From contig CP128857.1 of NCBI GenBank assembly GCA_030388725.1, forward strand, positions 186,001 to 250,000: a stretch of DNA of 64,000 nucleotides, read 5' to 3'. Positions 1 through 7,280 of this stretch are shown piece after piece. Under the pieces are notes generated by a model. The model was not told where the DNA came from, made no database searches, and saw only the letters and a list, made by a program, of their open reading frames with translations. Source of the DNA: Prodigiosinella aquatilis (GTDB lineage Bacteria > Pseudomonadota > Gammaproteobacteria > Enterobacterales > Enterobacteriaceae). Each line of letters opens with the position of its first letter. The stretch's first letter is position 1. Made by a program: the position numbers and the translations under genes.

Positions 1-1331
1 AGCGTGGCGGTAATGATATTACCTTGTTGGATCTCGGGGAGTGTCAGCAGATGGCGCAGCCAGGCGAGATTGGTTTCGATACCGTACAGCGAGGTGGCAT
101 CCAGCGCCTGCGCCATACCATGCAGTGCAGCAGCGCGGTCAACGGCATGGACAATTACTTTCGCCAGCATCGGGTCATAAAGCGGCGAAACGTCGCTGCC
201 ATTGTCCAACCAGTGGTCAATTCGCAGTGTTGCGTCGGGAAGGTTATCCGGGAAACACACTTCACTCAGCAGACCGGCGCAGGGCTGAAACTGTTTGGCG
301 GGATCTTCCGCATACAGTCGTACCTGAATGGCATGACCGCGAGGCGTGGTGTGTAGGCTGGTCAGCGGCGGCAGGCAACCGGCGCCGAGCTCCACCATCC
401 ATTGCACGATATCAACGCCAAACACCTGTTCGGTGACGCCATGCTCTACCTGCAAACGCGTATTCACCTCCAGAAACCAGAATTGCTTCTGCGTTTCATC
501 GTAGACGTATTCCACGGTACCGGCGCTGCGATAGTTGACCGCTTGGCACAGCCGGACAGCGGTGGTCTGCAATTGTTGCCGTATCTGGTCACTCAGACCG
601 GGAGCCGGGGTTTCTTCGATGACTTTTTGGTTACGGCGCTGGGCGGAACAATCGCGCTCCCCTAATGCCATCACGTTGCCTTGACCGTCGCCAAATACCT
701 GTACTTCGATATGACGGGCGCGGGCGATGAATTTTTCCAGAAACACGCCGTCATCGGCGAAATTATTACCCGCCAGCCGTTTTACACGGGTAAACGCGTC
801 AACCAACTCAGCTTCATCGTTGCAGCGCTGCATGCCGATGCCACCACCACCGGCGGTACTTTTCAACATTACCGGATAGCCAATCATCCGTGCCTGTTCA
901 CCGGCGCTCGCCAGTGAGGTGAGCAGCTCGCTGCCGGGCAGTAATGGAACCTCGTTTTGTCGGGCCAGTTCACGTGCCCGATGTTTGAGGCCAAAGGCCG
1001 ATATCTGTTCCACTGTCGGACCGAGAAACACCACGCCCGCCTGTTCACATCGGCTCACAAAACCGGCATTTTCACTCAGAAAGCCGTAACCGGGATGAAT
1101 CGCCTGCGCCCCGCTTTTGGTGGCGATAGCCAGTAATTTTTCCTGATTCAGATAGGTATCCCGCACCGGACCGTCGCCCAGTGGCCAGGCTTCGTCCGCC
1201 TGACGAACATGCAGGGAATGGCGGTCCGCCTCGGCGTATACGGCGATGGACTGCACACCCATTCTTTTCAGGGTACGGATGATACGCACGGCAATGGCGC
1301 CACGGTTGGCAATCAGTACGCGCTCAAACAT
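1..1331 (-). CDS. Guanidine/urea carboxylase, N-terminal biotin carboxylase part (runs off window)
   Basis: Translating the minus strand from the ATG at 1331 gives a typical biotin carboxylase start (MFERVLIANRGAIAVR), followed by the glycine-rich ATP-grasp loop (KSTAGGGGIGM) and the EVNTRLQVEHGVTE motif. The frame is open to base 1, so the carboxyltransferase and biotinyl domains lie outside the window. This is the layout of the large urea carboxylase family (usually about 1200 residues). Family members behind a guanidine-I riboswitch carboxylate guanidine rather than urea, as the first step of guanidine breakdown. Here the gene is the last visible member of an operon led by that riboswitch, so guanidine is the more likely substrate. 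The deciding active-site residue is in the missing part. Confidence 0.9.
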   Translation of the reverse strand, partial: MFERVLIANRGAIAVRIIRTLKRMGVQSIAVYAEADRHSLHVRQADEAWPLGDGPVRDTYLNQEKLLAIATKSGAQAIHPGYGFLSENAGFVSRCEQAGVVFLGPTVEQISAFGLKHRARELARQNEVPLLPGSELLTSLASAGEQARMIGYPVMLKSTAGGGGIGMQRCNDEAELVDAFTRVKRLAGNNFADDGVFLEKFIARARHIEVQVFGDGQGNVMALGERDCSAQRRNQKVIEETPAPGLSDQIRQQLQTTAVRLCQAVNYRSAGTVEYVYDETQKQFWFLEVNTRLQVEHGVTEQVFGVDIVQWMVELGAGCLPPLTSLHTTPRGHAIQVRLYAEDPAKQFQPCAGLLSEVCFPDNLPDATLRIDHWLDNGSDVSPLYDPMLAKVIVHAVDRAAALHGMAQALDATSLYGIETNLAWLRHLLTLPEIQQGNIITAT

Positions 1332-1421
1332 GACAGAATCTCTTACGGGCAGGTCGTCCTGCGGAGTACAGACGCATACAGTGGGTCGTCCCACGCGTCA
1401 GTATGTTCCGGAAGTTATGTC

Positions 1422-2060
1422 TTACCAGATGGCAACGTCAATCGGAGTAGGGTTGTAACCGTTACACGGATTGTTGAGTTGCGGGCAGTTGGAAATCAAC
1501 ACCAGAACATTCATTTTTGCCACCATTTCCACATATTTTCCTGGCGCGGAGATACCGTCAGCGAACGTCAGCCCACCGTCTTTGGTCACCGGGACATTCA
1601 TAAAGAAATTGATATTGTGGGTGATGTCGCGCCGGGTCAGGTTGAACTCCGGATGTTCTGCTACTGCCAACATCCAACTGTCGCGGCAGGCGTGCATATG
1701 GCGTTTTTCCAGATCGTAACGCACGGTGTTGCTTTCGGTAGCGCAGGCGCCGCCGAGTGTGTCGTGGCGGCCACAGGTATCCGCCACAATTTCCAGCATC
1801 GGGCGGTCTTCACTGGAACGCAGTACGCTGCCGGTAGAAAGGAACACATTCCGCTGGCTGCGTAATGTGTCAGTCACGCTATAACGCTCGGCGGTGTCGT
1901 CAGCGTTAAAAAACAGCGTGTCGGCCGCTTGATTACCTTCCAGATCGGTAATACGCAGCGTTTGCCCTTCCATTACGCGGTACAGCCAATAATCACCGGC
2001 GTTAATGGTGCGACGATAACCGGCGGTGTGGATATCTCGGTTGCTGGTCTGGATCATCAT
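1422..2060 (-). CDS. Urea carboxylase-associated protein 2 family (DUF1989), probable carboxyguanidine deiminase subunit
   Basis: A 212-residue protein of the DUF1989 / urea carboxylase-associated family, recognisable from LRITDLEGNQAADTLFFN near the N-terminus, the CGRHDTLGGAC segment with Cys and His residues, and HNINFFMNVPV. It is a paralogue of the next gene upstream, whose stop codon overlaps this start at 2060, so the two are translationally coupled. In guanidine-degrading bacteria the two paralogues form the carboxyguanidine deiminase (CgdAB), which removes ammonia from carboxyguanidine to give allophanate. Which subunit corresponds to CgdA or CgdB is not decided here. The position between transporter and carboxylase fits that role. 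Confidence 0.85.
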   Translation of the reverse strand: MMIQTSNRDIHTAGYRRTINAGDYWLYRVMEGQTLRITDLEGNQAADTLFFNADDTAERYSVTDTLRSQRNVFLSTGSVLRSSEDRPMLEIVADTCGRHDTLGGACATESNTVRYDLEKRHMHACRDSWMLAVAEHPEFNLTRRDITHNINFFMNVPVTKDGGLTFADGISAPGKYVEMVAKMNVLVLISNCPQLNNPCNGYNPTPIDVAIW

Positions 2061-2779
2061 CAGACTCCTTGTGGCAGTTCGGCCAGATAATAAAGCGTGT
2101 TATTGCGCAACCCGCGGCGGTTTTCTGCACGTTCGAGACACAATGCCGGCAATGGCGCTCGTTCATGATCGATGGTCAATGCCACCGGATGGTGTGGATA
2201 GTCGCTTTCCTGACTGAGCGGATGTGGGCAGGTATGCATGATAACCAGGGTATCCATGGCAAAACGCAGTATTACACTGGCTCCGGCCTGGCCTTGCTGT
2301 TCCAGTTGCAGTGTACCGTCTTCGGCGGCGCTGACGCGGGCGAAAAAGTTGACACAGGCGGCCATATCCCGTTTGCCAAGACCATATTTCGCCAGTTCCA
2401 CCAGAAAGCTGTCATAGCCGTTTTGATGCCGTTCGTTGCGGGCCTGCTGATAGTCCAGCGTGCCGAACTGTTTGGCAATGTGTGCGCTATTCGCGGCACC
2501 GCACACGGTTTCGTGCCAGCCGAAACTGTCAGCTTCAATACCACAGAAAATGCGCCCCATGTCGGAATAGAGACAATGCCCGGCCGTGAGACGGAAAGTG
2601 TGCTGGCACTTCAGTGTATCCGGCGCGTTATAGCGTTCCAGCAGGTTTTCCGGGTTGTAAAACAGCATACCGAGATTGGCGCCACCTTCGGTATCGGTAA
2701 TCCGCAGCGCGGTGCCCCGGCGCATGATCAGCGACCAGTGCGACCCGGCGGGTAGCTCGGTTTGGTAACGTTCATTCAT
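2060..2779 (-). CDS. Urea carboxylase-associated protein 1 family (DUF1989), probable carboxyguanidine deiminase subunit
   Basis: A 239-residue DUF1989-family protein starting MNERYQTELPAG. The ATG at 2779 is chosen because it follows a GGAGG ribosome site; the frame is open further upstream, but only into the ABC ATPase gene. Family features are LRITDTEGGANLGMLFYN, the CGIEADSFGWHETVCGAAN segment and CVNFFARV. It parallels the gene at 1422-2060 and overlaps it by one base. In guanidine operons the pair acts as the carboxyguanidine deiminase. Older annotation would call it UAAP1 of urea metabolism. The family assignment is firm; the guanidine role rests on the riboswitch upstream. Confidence 0.85.
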   Translation of the reverse strand: MNERYQTELPAGSHWSLIMRRGTALRITDTEGGANLGMLFYNPENLLERYNAPDTLKCQHTFRLTAGHCLYSDMGRIFCGIEADSFGWHETVCGAANSAHIAKQFGTLDYQQARNERHQNGYDSFLVELAKYGLGKRDMAACVNFFARVSAAEDGTLQLEQQGQAGASVILRFAMDTLVIMHTCPHPLSQESDYPHHPVALTIDHERAPLPALCLERAENRRGLRNNTLYYLAELPQGV

Positions 2780-2793
2780 GGTTTTTCCTCCGT

Positions 2794-3570
2794 TCAGGCG
2801 ACGCGTCGCCCTTCCATCAGTTCCCCTACGGAGTCGCGCACGCCAGCTGGGGCGCGATCCAGTGGGATATCGTAAGTAATGCTCGCGCCCCAGGCTTCGG
2901 GAGCCTGCGGGTCGTGGCGGATTTTGTCGAAAACCCACAGCCGCGATCCGAGAGAGAATCCCTCCTTCAGATCGTGGGTGATCATGAAAATGGTCAGACG
3001 GTATTCCCGCCACAATTGGGTAATCAACTGATGCATTTCACTGCGGATACCCGGATCCAGGGCGCCAAACGGTTCGTCCAGCAGCAGGATCCGCGGATGT
3101 TTAATCAGTGCCTGAGCCAGCGCCAATCGCTGTTGCATTCCACCGGAGAGCTGATGCGGGTACTTGTGCTGTGCCTGCTCCAGACCGACCTGCTTAAGCA
3201 TAGCCTGTGCCTGCGTGCGGATGACCAGGCGACGTTTTCCCCACACGCGGCCCAACCAGCGGGCCGCAGTAAATTCGGCGCCAAGCATCACATTTTCCAG
3301 CACACTGAGATGGGGAAAGACGGAATAGCGCTGGAATACCACGCCGCGGTGTTCATCTGGTTCCTGCGGGATGGGCGCGCCGTCCAGTAACAGTTCTCCG
3401 CTGCTGGGACTCTCCGTTCCCAGCAGCATATTCAGAAATGTGGTTTTTCCACAGCCGGAAGCACCAACAATAGAGACAAATTCACCCTCTTCTACAGACA
3501 CGTTGAGCTGTTCGAGCACCACCTGTCCGTCATAGTGTTTTCTGAGATTTTTAAGCGTTAACAATGCCAT
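2794..3570 (-). CDS. ABC transporter ATP-binding protein (nitrate/taurine type), guanidine operon
   Basis: A 258-residue ABC ATPase with Walker A GASGCGKTT at residues 36-44, signature LSGGMQQR at 141-148, Walker B ILLLDEP at 161-167 and the H-loop in MITHDLKEG. It resembles the SsuB/TauB/NrtD group that powers uptake of small nitrogen and sulfur compounds. It sits 12 bases downstream of the permease gene and 14 bases upstream of the deiminase pair, all on one strand. As part of a riboswitch-led guanidine operon it probably energises import of guanidine or a guanidine-releasing compound. The substrate is inferred from context only. Confidence 0.9.
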   Translation of the reverse strand: MALLTLKNLRKHYDGQVVLEQLNVSVEEGEFVSIVGASGCGKTTFLNMLLGTESPSSGELLLDGAPIPQEPDEHRGVVFQRYSVFPHLSVLENVMLGAEFTAARWLGRVWGKRRLVIRTQAQAMLKQVGLEQAQHKYPHQLSGGMQQRLALAQALIKHPRILLLDEPFGALDPGIRSEMHQLITQLWREYRLTIFMITHDLKEGFSLGSRLWVFDKIRHDPQAPEAWGASITYDIPLDRAPAGVRDSVGELMEGRRVA

Positions 3571-3582
3571 GACGACTCCGGG

Positions 3583-4395
3583 TTATTTGGCGTAATACCA
3601 TGGCCAGCCACGACGGCTGATGACCCGCAACAGGTAGTCCAGCGCAAAGGCCAACAGCGTGATCCACGCCACATATGGCAGGATGACATCCATTGCCAGA
3701 TAACGGCGCATCAGGAAAATACGGTAACCCAGCCCATCGGTGGCGGAGATGGCTTCCGCGGCAATCAGGAACAACCAGGCTGAACTTAATGACAGGCGCA
3801 CTGCATCCAGCAGGCGCGGCATCAGTTGCGGCAGGATCACGCGCCATAAAATCTGTGCGCTATTGCCACCGAGGGTTTGCGCTTTCACCAATTGTTCCCG
3901 TGGGATGCTTTGTACATGCAACTGCAAATCGCGGATGATGAACGGCGTAATGCCCACCACGATCAACACCACTTTGGAGACTTCCCCCAGTCCGAAGCAG
4001 ATAAACAGAATCGGTAGCACGGCCAATGGTGGGATCAGCGCAAACAACGTAATCAGTGGTGACAGTACCGCCCGCACCGATGGCAGTGCGCCGCAGAACA
4101 GGCCGAACACCAGCGCCAGCATCGCGCTCAGCGCTACTCCGGTGAGCAGGCGTAGCAGGCTGGCGGCGGTGTCCACCCAGAGCAAATACTGACCAGTGCG
4201 ATCATTGGGTTCAAACGCCATACGGTGGATAGCGTCTGCCATGGTGCTGAGACTGGGCAGCAATTTGTCGGCCGCGTTGACGGCTAGCCGGGCGTCGGAG
4301 GCCATCAGATAGAGCAGTAACAGCGCCAGCAGCGGCAGAAACCCCATCATCCCGCGTGTTAGCGGCACTGGCTGGTAGTTGATTAGTTTGCGCAT
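3583..4395 (-). CDS. ABC transporter permease, guanidine operon
   Basis: A 270-residue inner membrane protein with several hydrophobic segments (for example GFLPLLALLLLYLMA near the start, ALSAMLALVFGLFCGAL, LITLFALIPPLAVLPILFI). It carries the cytoplasmic EAA-type coupling loop (VKAQTLGGN... ILWRVILPQLMP), which contacts the ATPase. It belongs to the SsuC/TauC/NrtB-like BPD_transp_1 group. The gene lies between the binding protein gene (15-base gap) and the ATPase gene (12-base gap), so the three make one import system. Length is normal for the family and no defect is visible. Confidence 0.9.
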   Translation of the reverse strand: MRKLINYQPVPLTRGMMGFLPLLALLLLYLMASDARLAVNAADKLLPSLSTMADAIHRMAFEPNDRTGQYLLWVDTAASLLRLLTGVALSAMLALVFGLFCGALPSVRAVLSPLITLFALIPPLAVLPILFICFGLGEVSKVVLIVVGITPFIIRDLQLHVQSIPREQLVKAQTLGGNSAQILWRVILPQLMPRLLDAVRLSLSSAWLFLIAAEAISATDGLGYRIFLMRRYLAMDVILPYVAWITLLAFALDYLLRVISRRGWPWYYAK

Positions 4396-4410
4396 CTGGC
4401 GTCTCCCGGA

Positions 4411-5463
4411 TTACAGCTTGTTGGCCACCGCCAGCTTCAGAAATTCGTCGCTGAAGCGCAATTTGACATTACCTGTATTGCCCCACAGTCCGGCTGGTGT
4501 AGAAACGCCCACCACGTCGGCACTGGGTGCACCATCGCCCAACAGACCGTGACGGAATGAAAATTCAGCGACCGACTGCATGGTGGTTTTCAACTGAGGA
4601 CTGCCTACGAAATCCAGCGTCAGTTGTGGTGTGGTGAAGAGATGCGTTGCCGCCAATTGAGCGTCGAAACCGGCCAGATCAGTGCCGGAGTCCTGCCCCA
4701 TAAAAGTACGAGCGCTGCGGGCCTTGGCTGAGTCGCCGGACATCGTCCGCAGCGTTTCATACCAGGCGCCGGTCAGTGCCTTACCCAGTTCCGGATGTTT
4801 TTTCAGGGTTTTGGTATTCACGACCAATAAATCGAGGATTTCACCGGGAATCTGGGCGGAAGAAAATACCAGGTGACTGTCTGGTTGTTTTTCAGCTTCG
4901 GCCAGTAGCGGGTTCCAGGTAACGATGGACTGTACGTCTTTGGTTCCGAAAGCGGCTACCAGGTCGGCATCCGCCGTGTTCACCACCTTAACGTCTTTTT
5001 CCGTCATGCCGCTTTTTTCCAGTGCCCGAGCCAATAAATAGTGCGACACGGAGAACTGTACCAAATTGATGGGTTTGCCTTTCAGGGCATGGAGGTTGTT
5101 GGCACCTTTGATCAGGATGCCGTCGTTACCATTGGAATAGTCGCCGACAATCAGCGCGGTACTGTCAACACCACCAGCAGCCGGGATCGTCAACGCGTCC
5201 ATGTTGGTCATGGTACAGCCGTCAAAACCACCGGCGGTGTATTGGTTAACCGATTCGATGTAGTCGTTGACCTGAACAAACTGGATATTAATGCCATATT
5301 TGTCGGCCCATTTCTTGACGATACCCTGTTGCTGGGCGTAATCCCAAGGCATCCAGCCAGCATAAATAGACCAGCAAAGTTTAAAGCTGGGTTTGGCTGC
5401 GAGGGCAGTGGTACTGAATAGTACAAAAGCGCAAAGAAGCAATAAGCGTTGAATTGTTTTCAT
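4411..5463 (-). CDS. Periplasmic substrate-binding protein of the guanidine operon ABC transporter
   Basis: A 350-residue secreted protein of the TauA/SsuA/NMT1-like binding protein class. The start at 5463 (MKTIQRLLLLCAFV) follows an AGAGGA site and gives a clean signal peptide ending TTALAA before KPSFKL; an upstream in-frame start would spoil it. Mature-domain features are YAGWMPWDYAQQQGIV at the front of lobe 1 and GGFDGCTMTNMDAL. It is the first gene after the guanidine-I riboswitch, so transcription of the transporter, deiminase and carboxylase genes should all depend on that switch. It is often annotated as a urea ABC transporter binding protein. The ligand is inferred, probably guanidine or a close relative. 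Confidence 0.88.
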   Translation of the reverse strand: MKTIQRLLLLCAFVLFSTTALAAKPSFKLCWSIYAGWMPWDYAQQQGIVKKWADKYGINIQFVQVNDYIESVNQYTAGGFDGCTMTNMDALTIPAAGGVDSTALIVGDYSNGNDGILIKGANNLHALKGKPINLVQFSVSHYLLARALEKSGMTEKDVKVVNTADADLVAAFGTKDVQSIVTWNPLLAEAEKQPDSHLVFSSAQIPGEILDLLVVNTKTLKKHPELGKALTGAWYETLRTMSGDSAKARSARTFMGQDSGTDLAGFDAQLAATHLFTTPQLTLDFVGSPQLKTTMQSVAEFSFRHGLLGDGAPSADVVGVSTPAGLWGNTGNVKLRFSDEFLKLAVANKL

Positions 5464-5526
5464 AATGACGATTCCTCTGACGTTGGGCAGCAATAAAAAG
5501 CAGGAGGGCGGCGAGCATCTATCTCG

Positions 5527-5622
5527 CTGTATCCTCCCGGGCTTTTATCCCGCCGTGTAACCGCCAGAGGGCGGTCGGTTACTCTCGGACCTGCGTCGTT
5601 AAACCGGAACCCTAGTAACCCA
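5527..5622 (-). promoter_or_regulatory. Guanidine-I riboswitch (ykkC motif)
   Basis: Read on the minus strand, the conserved ykkC blocks occur in the right order: CTAGGGTTCCGG (near 5605-5616), GGTCCGAGAG (near 5582-5591), then ACACGGCGGG and ATAAAAGCCCGGGAGG (near 5533-5560). Between the middle and last blocks lies a GC-rich stem with arms ACCGCC and GGCGGT. These match the guanidine-I class, which turns genes on when it binds free guanidine. It ends about 65 bases before the binding protein start. Exact ends are approximate. Confidence 0.92.
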
Positions 5623-6077
5623 TTACCAAATTGTCTGACGACACCGGTTGCCCGCTATCGCTCCTGCCATATCAAAGGTAAGCAATAATCTTGCCAGCTT
5701 GTGTTCAACCTTGAATCAAGGTCTGAATGGCCGGGTGTTGTCCTGGTTATCCACGGGCAAGAATGCCTTGTCGACCCATTTTTTATGGACACGGTCTCGC
5801 GCTGGCTAACCTGGTCTTTTGTGGTGTCACTCGCCCGTTGGGGGGGTGTTTCTGCACTGTAACTGTGCAGGAAACTATCTATTCGGTGCATGATTCGGTG
5901 CATGGAATTTGACAAATAAAGCGTAGAATGAACAGGCGTCACCGTTGGTGAGGTGCGACATCTGTTCAAAATACGTGTTTTTCGCCCTGCGGATAAGTGG
6001 GGTCGTCTATGCTTAGCGTAGTGAGTGAAAAGTATCGTATTTAAACACTGCGGAGTGATAAAACGGGAGTAGTAGAC
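5623..6077. other. Divergent intergenic region without a convincing gene
   Basis: About 450 bases separate the riboswitch from the outward-facing yiaF-like gene. It should hold the promoters of both. Short open frames here have no ribosome sites or recognisable protein features. A tandem 12-bp repeat (ATTCGGTGCATG twice, near 5881-5904) is the only structure I see. Confidence 0.5.
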
Positions 6078-6788
6078 ATGTTGGCGGATTACCGTTCACG
6101 CTGGCTGTTGCCAGTGATTATGTTTTTTATGGCATTACAACTTACAGCCTGTGGCGACAAAGATAAGGAGCAGCGTCAGGCGTTTACTGCCTTCTTGCAG
6201 AGTATTCAACCACAGGAAGAACGGCAGCTCCCTGTGCTGACTGAACAGCAGAAGCAGTCTTTCGGACATTACGTTCAGGATTACGCTGTCTTGACCACTT
6301 TTAACCGGCAACTGCAACAAGTCGTCGCTGGCAGCCTGAAACCCATGCTGGAGCAAGTTTCTCATATTCGTGTGCCACAGGATTATATTTCTCAGCGCAA
6401 TAACCTGCGTCAACTGATTGGTGCGTTGAATTTGCTGGGGCAACAGTCACTGAACGCGAAAACGCAGGCCGATAATGCCAGACAGGCACTGAAGCAGCCT
6501 GAAGATCTGAAGTTGGTCTATGACAAACTCTATAACCGCGTGGTCGTTAAGCCGGCTACGGCGATGATATCCATCGTGCCAGACAGTGTATCGTTTATCC
6601 AAAGCCTGATTAAGGTGGGGGATTATTTACAATCGCAGGGTAATCAAGTGGTTTTCAACGATTCCAATGTGCAGTTTCACACGCAGCAGCAAGTGGATCA
6701 GTACAACGGTATGATGTCGGACCTGGCGACACAGCAACAGAATCTGGTTAACGCCTTGAAGGGGCAAAATCTGGTAGCGAGCCATTAG
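6078..6788 (+). CDS. yiaF: YiaF-like DUF3053 lipoprotein
   Basis: A 236-residue lipoprotein: the N-terminal hydrophobic stretch ends in the lipobox LTAC with the lipidated Cys at residue 25, followed by Gly-Asp. The mature part resembles E. coli YiaF (DUF3053) through RQAFTAFLQ, LPVLTEQQKQSFG, VQDYAVL, IRVPQDYISQ and VGDYLQSQGNQV. An Asp at position +2 of the mature protein would normally keep it in the inner membrane; here the order is Cys-Gly-Asp, so localisation is unsure. YiaF has been linked to colonisation resistance in E. coli, but its molecular function is unknown. A weak ribosome site precedes the ATG. Confidence 0.88.
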   Translation: MLADYRSRWLLPVIMFFMALQLTACGDKDKEQRQAFTAFLQSIQPQEERQLPVLTEQQKQSFGHYVQDYAVLTTFNRQLQQVVAGSLKPMLEQVSHIRVPQDYISQRNNLRQLIGALNLLGQQSLNAKTQADNARQALKQPEDLKLVYDKLYNRVVVKPATAMISIVPDSVSFIQSLIKVGDYLQSQGNQVVFNDSNVQFHTQQQVDQYNGMMSDLATQQQNLVNALKGQNLVASH

Positions 6789-6818
6789 ACGAATAATGCC
6801 GATTGGTTAACCGGGATG

Positions 6819-6851
6819 CCAGAGGAGTCCCAGGGTATGGTGCTCCTCTGG
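6819..6851 (+). terminator. Hairpin after yiaF
   Basis: Nine-base arms CCAGAGGAG and CTCCTCTGG flank a 15-base loop about 30 bases after the yiaF stop. It lacks a clean T run, so termination may be inefficient. Confidence 0.5.
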
Positions 6852-6959
6852 TGTTCCTGATATTGACTTACCTCGATCGTGTTATGTGAGGCCGTTTGCT
6901 TGCAAGGGCCCAATGTGTCGGTTCGTCATCCGCCGAACCCGTCAGAACAAAAAGTTATT

Positions 6960-6975
6960 TGTGATTTAAGTCACA
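6960..6975. promoter_or_regulatory. CRP site 1 upstream of mtlA
   Basis: TGTGA-TTTAAG-TCACA is a perfect match to the CRP core palindrome. It is one of four such sites spread over 180 bases before mtlA; E. coli mtlA also has several CRP sites. Confidence 0.8.
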
Positions 6976-7003
6976 TAATAAGAACAAACCCCCAATTCAA
7001 AAA

Positions 7004-7019
7004 TGTGACATATATCACT
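7004..7019. promoter_or_regulatory. CRP site 2 upstream of mtlA
   Basis: TGTGA-CATATA-TCACT differs from the palindromic CRP core at one base. Confidence 0.7.
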
Positions 7020-7076
7020 TTTTGGCTCTCTCGAATTGAATGAATTTCATACAAAATGGCCTTTTTATTGTAATTT

Positions 7077-7092
7077 TGTGAAGTTAATCACC
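7077..7092. promoter_or_regulatory. CRP site 3 upstream of mtlA
   Basis: TGTGA-AGTTAA-TCACC differs from the CRP core at the last base. Confidence 0.65.
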
Positions 7093-7120
7093 TATTTGTA
7101 TCGGTGTTGTAGGGTGAATG

Positions 7121-7136
7121 TGTGATTTTTGTCACA
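7121..7136. promoter_or_regulatory. CRP site 4 upstream of mtlA
   Basis: TGTGA-TTTTTG-TCACA is a perfect CRP core, the closest to the gene. The mtlA promoter and a roughly 100-base leader lie between it and the start codon at 7281. Confidence 0.75.
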
Positions 7137-7280
7137 TTCACCCCATGGAGTTGCGGTATGAAAATAGCGTGTTAGAGTCGCGCTGCGTACAGTAACACTG
7201 ACGGGACATTTCACGCCGTCTCACGATAATTCTCACGCGCATTTTCCTCGGCGTGTTTTATATAATAGGGGTGTATTTTT

